Source: an uncultured Chloroflexota bacterium (lineage in GTDB: Bacteria > Chloroflexota > Anaerolineae > Aggregatilineales > Phototrophicaceae). Taken from it: a stretch of DNA of 5,577 bases. The notes below the pieces were generated by a model, which saw only the letters and a program-made list of their open reading frames with translations, was not told the origin of the DNA and ran no database searches. The stretch is from contig CALMZT010000944.1 of assembly GCA_937870805.1 (NCBI GenBank), positions 1 through 5,577 of the forward strand, written 5' to 3'. The position numbers and the translations under genes were made by a program. The first letter of the stretch is position 1, and each line of letters starts with the position of its first letter. Below, one piece after another: positions 1-4,824 of the stretch.

Positions 1-124
1 CATAACGTTCGATAGAGTCTCGCACTGTCGCGCGCGGCATTTTTAAGAAACCTGCAATCTGTGTTACGGTATATCCTTGTTCCCAAAATTCCATGATCTG
101 TTTGTGTTCATCAAAAGTACGCAT
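1..124 (-). CDS. Helix-turn-helix protein, N-terminal 41 residues only
   Basis: The gene runs off the left edge, so only 41 codons and one extra base are visible. The start is ATG at 124-122, with a Shine-Dalgarno-like AGGTGA (read on the minus strand, 129-134) four bases upstream. The visible protein begins MRTFDEHKQIMEFWEQGYTV and continues through a TQIAGFLKMPRATVRDSIERY-like stretch. This is the pattern W-x2-G-x3-x-IA-x-L-x-P-x-x-TVR of a DNA-binding helix-turn-helix, as found in IS OrfA/IS630-type transposases, resolvases, HTH-bearing homing endonucleases and small regulators. The helix-turn-helix is seen directly. Which of those families it belongs to cannot be decided from 41 residues. 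It diverges from the repressor gene at 180, with 55 bp between the two starts, so the pair may share control sites. Confidence 0.7.
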   Translation of the reverse strand, partial: MRTFDEHKQIMEFWEQGYTVTQIAGFLKMPRATVRDSIERY

Positions 125-129
125 ATAAT
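102..129 (+). promoter_or_regulatory. Candidate promoter of the repressor gene
   Basis: A perfect -10 hexamer TATAAT lies at 124-129, with a weak -35 (TTGTGT, 102-107) and a 16-bp spacer. It points at the repressor gene at 180. It overlaps the start codon of the divergent gene, so polymerase binding here and transcription of that gene could interfere with each other. The -35 match is poor (3 of 6). In an AT-rich gap a TATAAT can arise by chance, so this is a candidate only. Confidence 0.4.
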
Positions 130-156
130 CACCTAATCTTTAAGAAACCATTTAAC

Positions 157-176
157 CCTAATAAGGATAATATCCT
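157..176. promoter_or_regulatory. Candidate operator: overlapping palindromes in the divergent gap
   Basis: AGGATA-A-TATCCT (164-176) is a perfect 6-bp inverted repeat around one base. It overlaps CCTAATAAGG (157-166), whose CCT/AGG ends are also symmetric. CCTAAT occurs three times in the gap, at 132-137, 157-162 and 174-179. The site lies downstream of the TATAAT at 124-129 and directly before the repressor start, where Cro/C1-type proteins commonly autoregulate. The palindrome is seen; binding by the adjacent repressor is an inference. The AAGGA inside it (163-167) is also the only Shine-Dalgarno-like string for the ATG at 180, at a long 12-base spacing. Confidence 0.4.
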
Positions 177-179
177 AAT

Positions 180-518
180 ATGGGTAATATGTCAATTACT
201 GCGACACGCATCAAAGAACGGCGCAAAACTCTAAACATAAGTCAATTAGAATTATCGGAGCGTACTGGCATTAGTCAGTCGCAGATTTCGCGTTATGAGA
301 ATGGCGATAACGACCCAACAGGTGAAGCATTAGTTGCTCTAGCTGAAGTTTTAAACACGACAACTGATTGGCTTCTTGGACGTTCGGATAACGTTTTGCC
401 TGTTGAGCAGCAAACCGGCTTGACAGAGGAAGAACATGAACTCATCAAATTGCTGCGTGCGACAGATCGGCAGATGCGTTATCGGATTATGAAGGCGATC
501 AAGGCTCTGTTGGAATGA
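180..518 (+). CDS. Cro/C1-type (XRE family) helix-turn-helix transcriptional regulator
   Basis: This is a 112-residue DNA-binding regulator with one N-terminal HTH_3 domain (about residues 6-67). The signature is clear: RIKERR at 10-15, first helix and turn at SQLELSERTGISQSQISRYE (21-40), NGDNDP at 41-46, and the closing TTDWLLGRSD at 61-70, typical of the family. Residues 80-112 are a charged helical tail that may dimerise. No peptidase (S24) or metabolite-binding domain is present, so it resembles small phage- or element-borne repressors. ATG at 180 is chosen, with ATG at 189 as an alternative; neither has an ideally spaced Shine-Dalgarno (AAGGA at 163-167). It uses four TTA leucine codons and is AT-richer than the genes to its right, which fits recent acquisition but does not prove it. 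The target is probably its own divergent gap; the regulon is unknown. Confidence 0.9.
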   Translation: MGNMSITATRIKERRKTLNISQLELSERTGISQSQISRYENGDNDPTGEALVALAEVLNTTTDWLLGRSDNVLPVEQQTGLTEEEHELIKLLRATDRQMRYRIMKAIKALLE

Positions 519-527
519 GGAAATAAA

Positions 528-549
528 AAAGCGCCTTTTCCAGCGCTTT
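528..549. terminator. Bidirectional intrinsic terminator
   Basis: AAAGCGC (528-534) pairs perfectly with GCGCTTT (543-549) around an 8-base loop. On the minus strand the stem runs into a T-rich tract (TTTTTTATTT, 530-521), a good terminator for the tRNA gene. On the plus strand it is followed by TTTCTTATT and lies ten bases after the repressor stop codon, so it can end both convergent transcripts. Confidence 0.75.
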
Positions 550-554
550 CTTAT

Positions 555-628
555 TAGGGCGGGTGGGATTCGAACCCACACTGTACTCATTTTAAGTGAG
601 GTGTCTCCTGCCGTTGGACTACCGCCCC
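555..628 (-). tRNA. tRNA with UAA anticodon (reads Leu UUA), short variable loop
   Basis: Read on the minus strand, the acceptor is GGGGCGG pairing with CCGCCCT (first pair G-U) and the discriminator base is A. The anticodon arm is CTCA-CTTAAAA-TGAG, giving U33 and anticodon UAA, with the fifth pair (27-43) a C/U mismatch. The variable loop is ACAGT, 5 bases. The T arm is a perfect GTGGG-TTCGAAT-CCCAC. No CCA is encoded. The D arm is irregular: either GTC/GAC with an 11-base loop, or TCC/GGA with two extra bases before the anticodon stem. The anticodon names leucine, but bacterial tRNA-Leu normally carries a long variable arm (type II), which is absent. It may be a functional minor leucine tRNA, a tRNA charged with something else, an element-borne tRNA or a decaying copy. 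The T arm and acceptor are intact, so the tRNA call is firm; the amino acid is not. Confidence 0.85.
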
Positions 629-674
629 ATTGTTATGCATGTAATAGCTGTGTCTCAAATGCTTCTATCTAGAA

Positions 675-703
675 AGTGTATCAATAACGCCCCCTACCGT
701 CAA
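675..703 (-). promoter_or_regulatory. Candidate promoter of the tRNA gene
   Basis: On the minus strand, TTGACG (703-698, 5 of 6 to the -35 consensus) is followed after exactly 17 bases by TACACT (680-675, 4 of 6 to the -10). Transcription would begin near 668 and reach the tRNA after about 40 bases of leader. It is the best sigma-70-type match upstream of the tRNA. The outer edge of the miniature element's target duplication (716-707) lies only three bases upstream of the -35. Confidence 0.5.
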
Positions 704-716
704 TCCCGTTACGTAT

Positions 717-880
717 CAGGGCAATCGCATCAAATTTAGTTTGAAGGTTACAAGGGTTCACAACATATTTGTAGGGATAAGCGTACAAGGCTGAGCATCG
801 GGCGAACACACAGGTTCGCCCCTACAATGACGTTTCTGACCTTCCTTGACCCAATTCGCGATTTTGATGCAATCGCCCTG
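717..880. mobile_element. Miniature inverted-repeat element, copy 1 (ISAs1-like ends)
   Basis: This is a 164-bp non-coding element. The left end CAGGGCAATCGCATCAAA (717-734) and the reverse complement of the right end, CAGGGCGATTGCATCAAA (863-880), match at 16 of 18 positions. It is flanked by CGTTACGTAT (707-716) and CGTTACGTGT (881-890), a 10-bp target duplication with one mismatch. Inside is a hairpin, GGGCGAAC (800-807) with GTTCGCCC (814-821), wrapped by TTGTAGGG (769-776) and CCCTACAA (820-827). Position 715 onward matches 2395 onward over 163 bases with three substitutions. ISAs1-family elements, from general knowledge, have ends starting CAGGG and make 8-10 bp duplications, so a transposase of that type is the likely mover. 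No transposase is in the window. The insertion sits two bases beyond the DinB stop codon. Confidence 0.85.
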
Positions 881-882
881 CG

Positions 883-1896
883 TTACGTGTACGGACCCGC
901 AAACACCCACAAACGCTTCGGCACTCTCACGGGTAGTTCCTTGCGAATCACTGCCGCGTGATCGAGGTAATGCTCCAGCGCTGACCATGCGCAGTGATAC
1001 AGAGTCGGATACGGGCTTTTGCTGCCGTTGTAAGGACGAGTGATCGTTTCCTCATCAGCCGTTTTCAGCGTCGTCAACAGGTTTCGGAAAGCATTGTTGA
1101 AGTCCGGGATAATTTGCTGCCATGACTGCGTGCGCCGCGCCTGCACCAGCTTCTCATTCGATACGCGCCAATCAGGATGCCAGTTCAGTTCGTGATATTC
1201 TGAGCCTAGTATTGCGCACGCCTTACTGTAGAAATAGACATCCCAATCCGCCATATGCCCATAGACATCTTTCAGCGTCCATGTGCCGCACACGTGGCGT
1301 GTCTTGCGTTCGCTGGCGTGTACAAGCGCCGCGCTGGCGATAAAGTCCCGCCGCGCCGCCGCCAATGCTGCCAGCAGCAGACTTTTCGCGCCGGGAACAT
1401 CGTCGTGCTGCAAGGTTTTGCGCCAGCGTCGAAAATCTTCGGCGTGTCCAGCGTCATGCCGCCAGCGCCAGCGCGTCCACTCAAACAGTGAGGTTTCGCC
1501 CCACGATACCTGCCGCGTGCGCTTCAGGTCTTTGTCGCTGACCTGTGCCAGCACGTCCAAAAACTGGGTGCGCGCGTCGCTGAAATATTCCAGCGAACGC
1601 TCTAGGCTCCAGTCTTTAATACGGGCGTGCAGTTCGGCGTTGCGCTTCTTCAGGGGGTCGTCGGGTGTACTGTCATCGCTGATGCTGGCGATTTCCTGTC
1701 CTTGCAGCGCCTTTTGAAAGCGTTCCACGAACAGCAGGTCATAATCGCCGATGTGTGCCAGCAGGTTCGCCGCCGTCCAGTCGGCAAAAACGGGCACAGT
1801 TTCGAGGGTTTGCCTGTCGATGCCGATCAATTCTCGCAGCAGGCGCGCACGTTCTGCCGCCAGCCGCGCGAGGATCAAGTTATGTGGCTTGCTCAT
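883..1896 (-). CDS. Tandem DinB-family (DUF664/DinB_2-like) protein
   Basis: This 337-residue protein has two DinB-like four-helix domains, about 1-165 and 168-325; single-domain relatives are usually 150-180 residues. Each half keeps the family's metal-binding pattern: a helix-2 His in WT-x-x-x-L-L-A-H (H48; W206-T-L-K-D-V-Y-G-H214) and a later H-x3-H (H147/H151; H309/H313). The internal similarity (DWTAANLLAHIGDYD against GTWTLKDVYGHMADWD) indicates gene duplication and fusion. DinB-fold proteins include thiol transferases that use bacillithiol or mycothiol and many uncharacterised members, so the substrate is not predictable. It is probably cytoplasmic, with no signal peptide. The ATG at 1896 is supported by AGGGAGG (1901-1907) four bases upstream. 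That ribosome site overlaps the stop codon of the lipoprotein gene, so translation is likely coupled. The stop codon (885-883) lies inside the right-hand target duplication of the miniature element. Confidence 0.85.
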   Translation of the reverse strand: MSKPHNLILARLAAERARLLRELIGIDRQTLETVPVFADWTAANLLAHIGDYDLLFVERFQKALQGQEIASISDDSTPDDPLKKRNAELHARIKDWSLERSLEYFSDARTQFLDVLAQVSDKDLKRTRQVSWGETSLFEWTRWRWRHDAGHAEDFRRWRKTLQHDDVPGAKSLLLAALAAARRDFIASAALVHASERKTRHVCGTWTLKDVYGHMADWDVYFYSKACAILGSEYHELNWHPDWRVSNEKLVQARRTQSWQQIIPDFNNAFRNLLTTLKTADEETITRPYNGSKSPYPTLYHCAWSALEHYLDHAAVIRKELPVRVPKRLWVFAGPYT

Positions 1897-1905
1897 GATG
1901 CCTCC

Positions 1906-2340
1906 CTATCCTGATAAGAAGGGTTCGACAAAATAGCTGGTGTTATCGCCTTCGGCAATCCAGCCTTCATAAGTGCGATAGCGAACTAAAAACCACTGAT
2001 AACCGTCCGCGCATTCGGGACCGTCGAGCACGTAAAAAATTTCGTTCACGTCGATGCGCCACACAATCGGATTCTCCGTGCCCGGCGCACTGCGCATGTT
2101 CAACGGACGCGGGTCTTCGCGCAGCACGCGCCCCCGCTGGTTGACGATCAACTGTACAGGCGGCGCATCCTCACACACGATTTCTGGTTCGCGCGTGGGC
2201 GAAGGGTCAGCGGCAGGCGCGATGGGCGTCGCCTCACGCAGCACCACCGTCACCGCGAGAATGGGAACGGGCGTCGGCGTCGTTTCACAGCCCGCAAGCC
2301 ACAGCAATGAAAATAACAGCGCAAAAAATAGACGTTTCAT
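1906..2340 (-). CDS. SH3-domain lipoprotein
   Basis: This 144-residue exported protein starts with a lipoprotein signal peptide: KR, a hydrophobic stretch (4-14), then lipobox LAGC at 15-18, so Cys18 should be lipidated after signal peptidase II cleavage. A Pro/Thr/Ala-rich linker follows (about 20-52) and then one bacterial SH3-type domain (about 62-140). The domain shows LNMRSAPG (79-86), the usual L-N-[VM]-R-S-x-P start, W-F-L-V-R-Y, and G-W-I-A-E-G near the end. Bacterial SH3 domains often bind cell-wall peptides or other extracellular polymers. The ligand here is unknown. It is the first gene of a minus-strand pair, with its TAG nine bases before the DinB start. I see no convincing Shine-Dalgarno before ATG 2340, and miniature element copy 2 ends its target duplication only 46 bp upstream, so the natural promoter may have been displaced or supplied by the element. 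Confidence 0.85.
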   Translation of the reverse strand: MKRLFFALLFSLLWLAGCETTPTPVPILAVTVVLREATPIAPAADPSPTREPEIVCEDAPPVQLIVNQRGRVLREDPRPLNMRSAPGTENPIVWRIDVNEIFYVLDGPECADGYQWFLVRYRTYEGWIAEGDNTSYFVEPFLSG

Positions 2341-2396
2341 AGGCGTCTAGTGTAGCGTCTTTTGGGGAGCGAGTCAGCAGGTTAGTGGTTAACAAT

Positions 2397-2559
2397 CAGG
2401 GCAATCGCATCAAATTTAGTTTGAAGGTTACAAGGGTTCACAACATATTTGTAGGGACAAGCGTACAGGGCTGAGCAGCGGGCGAACACACAGGTTCGCC
2501 CCTACAATGACGTTTCTGACCTTCCTTGACCCAATTCGCGATTTTGATGCAATCGCCTA
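2397..2559. mobile_element. Miniature inverted-repeat element, copy 2 (ISAs1-like ends)
   Basis: This is a 163-bp element, 98% identical to copy 1 and in the same orientation; substitutions are at 2458, 2468 and 2477. It is flanked by a perfect 10-bp target duplication, GGTTAACAAT at 2387-2396 and 2560-2569. The left end is the same CAGGGC-starting 18-mer. The right end reads TAGGCGATTGCATCAAA, one base shorter than in copy 1 and changed at the tip, which may lower its mobility. The internal hairpin GGGCGAAC/GTTCGCCC is at 2480-2487 and 2494-2501. It lies in the 358-bp gap between the lipoprotein and glycosyltransferase genes. The distinct flanking duplications of the two copies show separate insertions, not a segmental duplication. 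Confidence 0.85.
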
Positions 2560-2579
2560 GGTTAACAATTAGCCGTTAG

Positions 2580-2641
2580 CTGTTGCAAACCGGTAGGGGC
2601 AAGGAGTGCCTTGCCCGTACAACAAGCAATCTTTGCAACAG
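2580..2641. repeat. Nested hairpin, possible mini palindromic element
   Basis: CTGTTGCAAA (2580-2589) is perfectly repeated in inverse at 2632-2641. Inside it, GGGCAAGG (2597-2604) pairs perfectly with CCTTGCCC (2609-2616) around AGTG, extended by GTA/TAC after one unpaired G on each side. The inner motif GTAGGGGCAAGG resembles the GTAGGGGCGAACC arm inside the two miniature elements. No target duplication is obvious at its edges. It could be a relic element, or a structured RNA or terminator piece. Confidence 0.6.
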
Positions 2642-2660
2642 AGCAGCTTTGAATCAAAAT

Positions 2661-2681
2661 CCCCTCTCAGTTTGAAAGGGG
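2661..2681 (-). terminator. Candidate terminator of the glycosyltransferase gene
   Basis: On the minus strand CCCCTTTC (2681-2674) pairs with GAGAGGGG (2668-2661) around a 5-base loop, eight pairs with one G-U. It is followed by ATTTTGATTC, a short T-rich tail. It begins 17 bases after the glycosyltransferase stop codon. The T tract is weak, so efficiency is uncertain. Confidence 0.5.
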
Positions 2682-2698
2682 ACGATGTGTTTAGAGGT

Positions 2699-4138
2699 TT
2701 AGTGATGGGCTGCGGAGAAGGGTGATTTCCAGTGCATCGTATCGCTCAGGCTCCACAGCGCGACACCAGCAAAGGCAAAGCTGTACAGCGCCAGATACGG
2801 CACCAGCGGCGGGTAATGCTGCAACGCCACCCCCACGCCCCACAGCGCGTACAGTGCCAGCGCCATTTCCGGCAGCATCGCTTCGTCAACGCTCAGCGCG
2901 TAGCTGTTCGTGCCCTTGTTCTGCCCGAACTTCGGCGTGCGCTTGAACTCACCACGCGCGCCCATCAAGCCGCCGACGACGGCGCGTGTGTTGTTCCACG
3001 CAATGCCTGTGCCTAGCGCCATCAATACGGGGAACACCAGCAAACGGCGACGCCAGTCGTTGTACAGCGCCTGCTGGCTGACGACGTAGACCATCAGCGG
3101 ACCCAAGCCCGCCAGCCCCAACGGACCCAACGGCAGCTTCTGGAAACCGTGCATCAAGATCAGCGGCGGCGTGAGCAGCAGCAGCAAAATCATCAAGGGA
3201 TGCGGCAGATACTGGCACAGATGCAGTGTGGCGACGAGACGCTGTGGCAGCGAAAGGCGCTCTTGCCACACCCTGCCCAACAGCCGCGTGAGACACTGCG
3301 TACTGCCCTTCGCCCAGCGCGCCTGTTGCAGCTTGTAAGCCGTCATCTGCGGCGGCAGTTCAGCGGGAATCACGACATCCGGCAGATACAGGAAATGCCA
3401 GCCCGATAGCTGCGCGCGGTAGCTCAAGTCAAGGTCTTCGCTGAGCGTGGTATCGTCCCAGCCGCCCGCCTCACGGATGCACGACGCACGCCACACGCCG
3501 CCCGACCCGTTGAAATTAATCAGCATCCCCGAACGATTGCGTGCTGTCTGCTCGACAACGAAGTGTGCATCGACGGACAGCGTTTGTCCCAGCGTCAGCG
3601 GGTTATCGAAGGGGTTGAGATGTCCCCAACGGGTTTGCACCAAGCCCAGACGCGGATTGTTCGAGAAGTATGGCACGGTGCAGCACAAGAAGTCGGCGCG
3701 CGGCACGAAGTCGGCATCGAGTACGGCGAACAATTCGCTGTCCACCAGCGTCATACCATACGCCAGCGCGCCTGCCTTGTAACCTTTGCGATCAGGGCGG
3801 CGCACATGCTGCATGTTGACGCCCGCCTTCTGCCATTTGGTGCACAGGTCTGCCACGATGCTCACCGTCTCATCGGTAGAATCGTCTAAGACCTGTATTG
3901 TCAAACGGTCACGCGGATAATCCAGTTGGGCACACGAATCCAGCAAGCGCTCGACCACATGGCGCTCGTTATAGATGGGAAGCTGCACCGTGACACTCGG
4001 CAGGTCTCCACCTTTCGGCAGTGGCAGCGAGTCGCGGCGGTGTATCCAATAGATAAACAATAAGAGCGTTTGACTGATCGCGTAGATCGTCAACAAGAAT
4101 GCACAGATGACGTAGAGGGTAGTGAGTATTGTGAACAT
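2699..4138 (-). CDS. Membrane GT2 polysaccharide synthase, CslA/cellulose-synthase-like
   Basis: This 479-residue processive-type family 2 glycosyltransferase should use a nucleotide sugar on the cytoplasmic face and export a beta-linked glycan. The order is an N-terminal membrane helix (about 5-31), the GT-A domain (about 47-290) and a C-terminal hydrophobic part with roughly four to five helices (about 309-330, 340-357, 364-380, 425-440, 445-465). Catalytic motifs are intact: VLDDST (83-88), DAD (141-143), NGSGGVWR (210-217), the LSEDLD acid (E234/D235) and QQARW (271-275). EAGGWDD, ELPP and FKRTPKFG (398-405) are like plant CslA mannan synthases and their bacterial relatives. No PilZ domain is present, so c-di-GMP control through the enzyme is not expected. 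Length fits the family (about 480-530). The product could be glucomannan, another beta-glycan or an exopolysaccharide. It stands alone, without nearby export or hydrolase genes. Confidence 0.9.
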   Translation of the reverse strand: MFTILTTLYVICAFLLTIYAISQTLLLFIYWIHRRDSLPLPKGGDLPSVTVQLPIYNERHVVERLLDSCAQLDYPRDRLTIQVLDDSTDETVSIVADLCTKWQKAGVNMQHVRRPDRKGYKAGALAYGMTLVDSELFAVLDADFVPRADFLCCTVPYFSNNPRLGLVQTRWGHLNPFDNPLTLGQTLSVDAHFVVEQTARNRSGMLINFNGSGGVWRASCIREAGGWDDTTLSEDLDLSYRAQLSGWHFLYLPDVVIPAELPPQMTAYKLQQARWAKGSTQCLTRLLGRVWQERLSLPQRLVATLHLCQYLPHPLMILLLLLTPPLILMHGFQKLPLGPLGLAGLGPLMVYVVSQQALYNDWRRRLLVFPVLMALGTGIAWNNTRAVVGGLMGARGEFKRTPKFGQNKGTNSYALSVDEAMLPEMALALYALWGVGVALQHYPPLVPYLALYSFAFAGVALWSLSDTMHWKSPFSAAHH

Positions 4139-4152
4139 CGGCGCAAGTCTAG

Positions 4153-4160
4153 CCTCCTTC
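4153..4160 (-). promoter_or_regulatory. Strong but distant Shine-Dalgarno of the glycosyltransferase gene
   Basis: GAAGGAGG on the minus strand is a near-ideal ribosome site, but it lies 14 bases from the ATG at 4138, longer than the usual 5-9. No in-frame ATG, GTG or TTG occurs between them, so 4138 remains the best start; translation may be moderate. Confidence 0.6.
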
Positions 4161-4182
4161 CCCTTAGGTTACAAGGGTGAGC

Positions 4183-4188
4183 ATTATA
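4183..4188 (-). promoter_or_regulatory. Candidate -10 box of the glycosyltransferase gene
   Basis: A perfect TATAAT reads on the minus strand at 4188-4183, which would start transcription near 4176 and give a leader of about 38 bases containing the ribosome site. No good -35 lies at 16-18 bases; the surrounding 4179-4270 is AT-rich, so chance occurrence is possible. Confidence 0.4.
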
Positions 4189-4307
4189 AATTTGTTGAAC
4201 GTATTTACATAAAATGCAATAGAAATTGTAATCATAAACTCATAGTACGCTAATTTTAAGAAACTATATATCCGTTAAGACGCTCTCTGCTGCGAACGCT
4301 CAATAAT

Positions 4308-4326
4308 CTTGTGCATTCTCCACAAG
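4308..4326. repeat. Small hairpin upstream of the hypothetical gene
   Basis: CTTGTG (4308-4313) and CACAAG (4321-4326) form a perfect 6-bp stem around CATTCTC. It lies in the 283-bp gap between the divergent glycosyltransferase and hypothetical genes. No T tract follows, so it is not a typical terminator; it could be an operator or nothing. Apart from this and the promoter boxes I see nothing else supportable in 4139-4421. Confidence 0.3.
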
Positions 4327-4382
4327 CGTAGTACGTATGCGGAGATCGTTAGGTTGTACTTTTTTGCACAGGGAGTCTGCGT

Positions 4383-4388
4383 TATACT
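4383..4388 (+). promoter_or_regulatory. Candidate -10 box of the hypothetical gene
   Basis: TATACT (5 of 6 to the -10 consensus) precedes the gene at 4422 and would place the start of the transcript near 4395, just upstream of the ribosome site. The -35 is unclear: TTGTAC (4354-4359) is too far and TTGCAC (4364-4369) too close. Confidence 0.35.
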
Positions 4389-4421
4389 TATGCTGTTTTT
4401 CTGGCGTTTTGGAGAAATTAT

Positions 4422-4817
4422 ATGGCAACCAGTTCGCGCACATGGTTTTACAGCACCCCAGAACCGCGCCCGTATTATATCGAGGAGCGTGTCAATCATA
4501 CCCTCTGGAAAAATCGCCTTCAGGGGATTTTTATGAACTGCACGCAAGCCACTGTGCCGATCCGCATGGAAGGCAAATGGCACGATAAGCCTGTCGCATT
4601 TGAGTGGAAACCGGGTGACTACTTCATCCTGAGGACTGATACTGAAGAAAAGGCACTGATTGGCGTGATGCGGCAAATTTTGATGCTGCGCCCAGCGTTT
4701 GCTTACCGGGACATGGAAGGCAAGCAGATTGTCGAATGGCACACCGACGGCGGGCAAAAGCGCCTGAACGAGATTCAGGGCAACCCCAATTTTCAGAATT
4801 TGCGGCGTCTGCGTTGA
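4422..4817 (+). CDS. Hypothetical protein, 131 residues
   Basis: I do not recognise a family. The ATG at 4422 is well supported by GGAG (4411-4414) at a 7-base spacing and a TATACT box further up. The protein has no signal peptide or membrane segment. It is rich in aromatic and charged residues, with a central segment that looks like a small beta-barrel or sandwich (KWHDKPVAFEWKPGDYFILR, about 51-70). A predicted helix follows (about 75-92), and the C-terminus is basic (NLRRLR at the end). The single Cys40 and scattered His do not form an obvious metal site. It is divergent from the glycosyltransferase gene and convergent with the macro-like gene, with the palindromic shell at 4825-5047 starting eight bases after its stop. 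An antisense reading frame over 4275-4757 exists but begins with TTG and lacks a ribosome site, so the plus-strand gene is preferred. Confidence 0.75.
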   Translation: MATSSRTWFYSTPEPRPYYIEERVNHTLWKNRLQGIFMNCTQATVPIRMEGKWHDKPVAFEWKPGDYFILRTDTEEKALIGVMRQILMLRPAFAYRDMEGKQIVEWHTDGGQKRLNEIQGNPNFQNLRRLR

Positions 4818-4824
4818 GGCGTAT

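Noticed and set aside
351..590. Minus-strand reading frame over the repressor end, terminator and tRNA
   Set aside because: It starts inside the tRNA gene and overlaps a terminator; composition and position mark it as spurious.
555..628. Stop-codon suppressor tRNA
   Set aside because: A UAA suppressor would need anticodon UUA. With U33 fixed by the 7-base loop, the anticodon here is UAA, which reads UUA (Leu).
758..1043. Short reading frames across the miniature element and the DinB 3' end
   Set aside because: They cross the element boundary, lack ribosome sites and the element is clearly non-coding.
717..2559. The two miniature elements plus the lipoprotein-DinB genes as one composite transposon
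   Set aside because: Each copy has its own different 10-bp duplication. A composite would share one duplication at the outer edges, and 707-716 does not match 2560-2569.
2949..3296. Second minus-strand reading frame inside the glycosyltransferase
   Set aside because: It is an Ala/Arg-rich out-of-frame shadow of a gene whose motifs run uninterrupted; no frameshift is needed.
4166..4178. 13-mer AGGTTACAAGGGT shared with the miniature elements (745-757)
   Set aside because: One 13-base match within 5.6 kb is about what chance allows, and no flanking similarity extends it.
4275..4757. Antisense reading frame of 160 codons opposite the hypothetical gene
   Set aside because: It begins with TTG, has no ribosome site, and its product shows no coherent domain; the plus-strand gene has good start signals.
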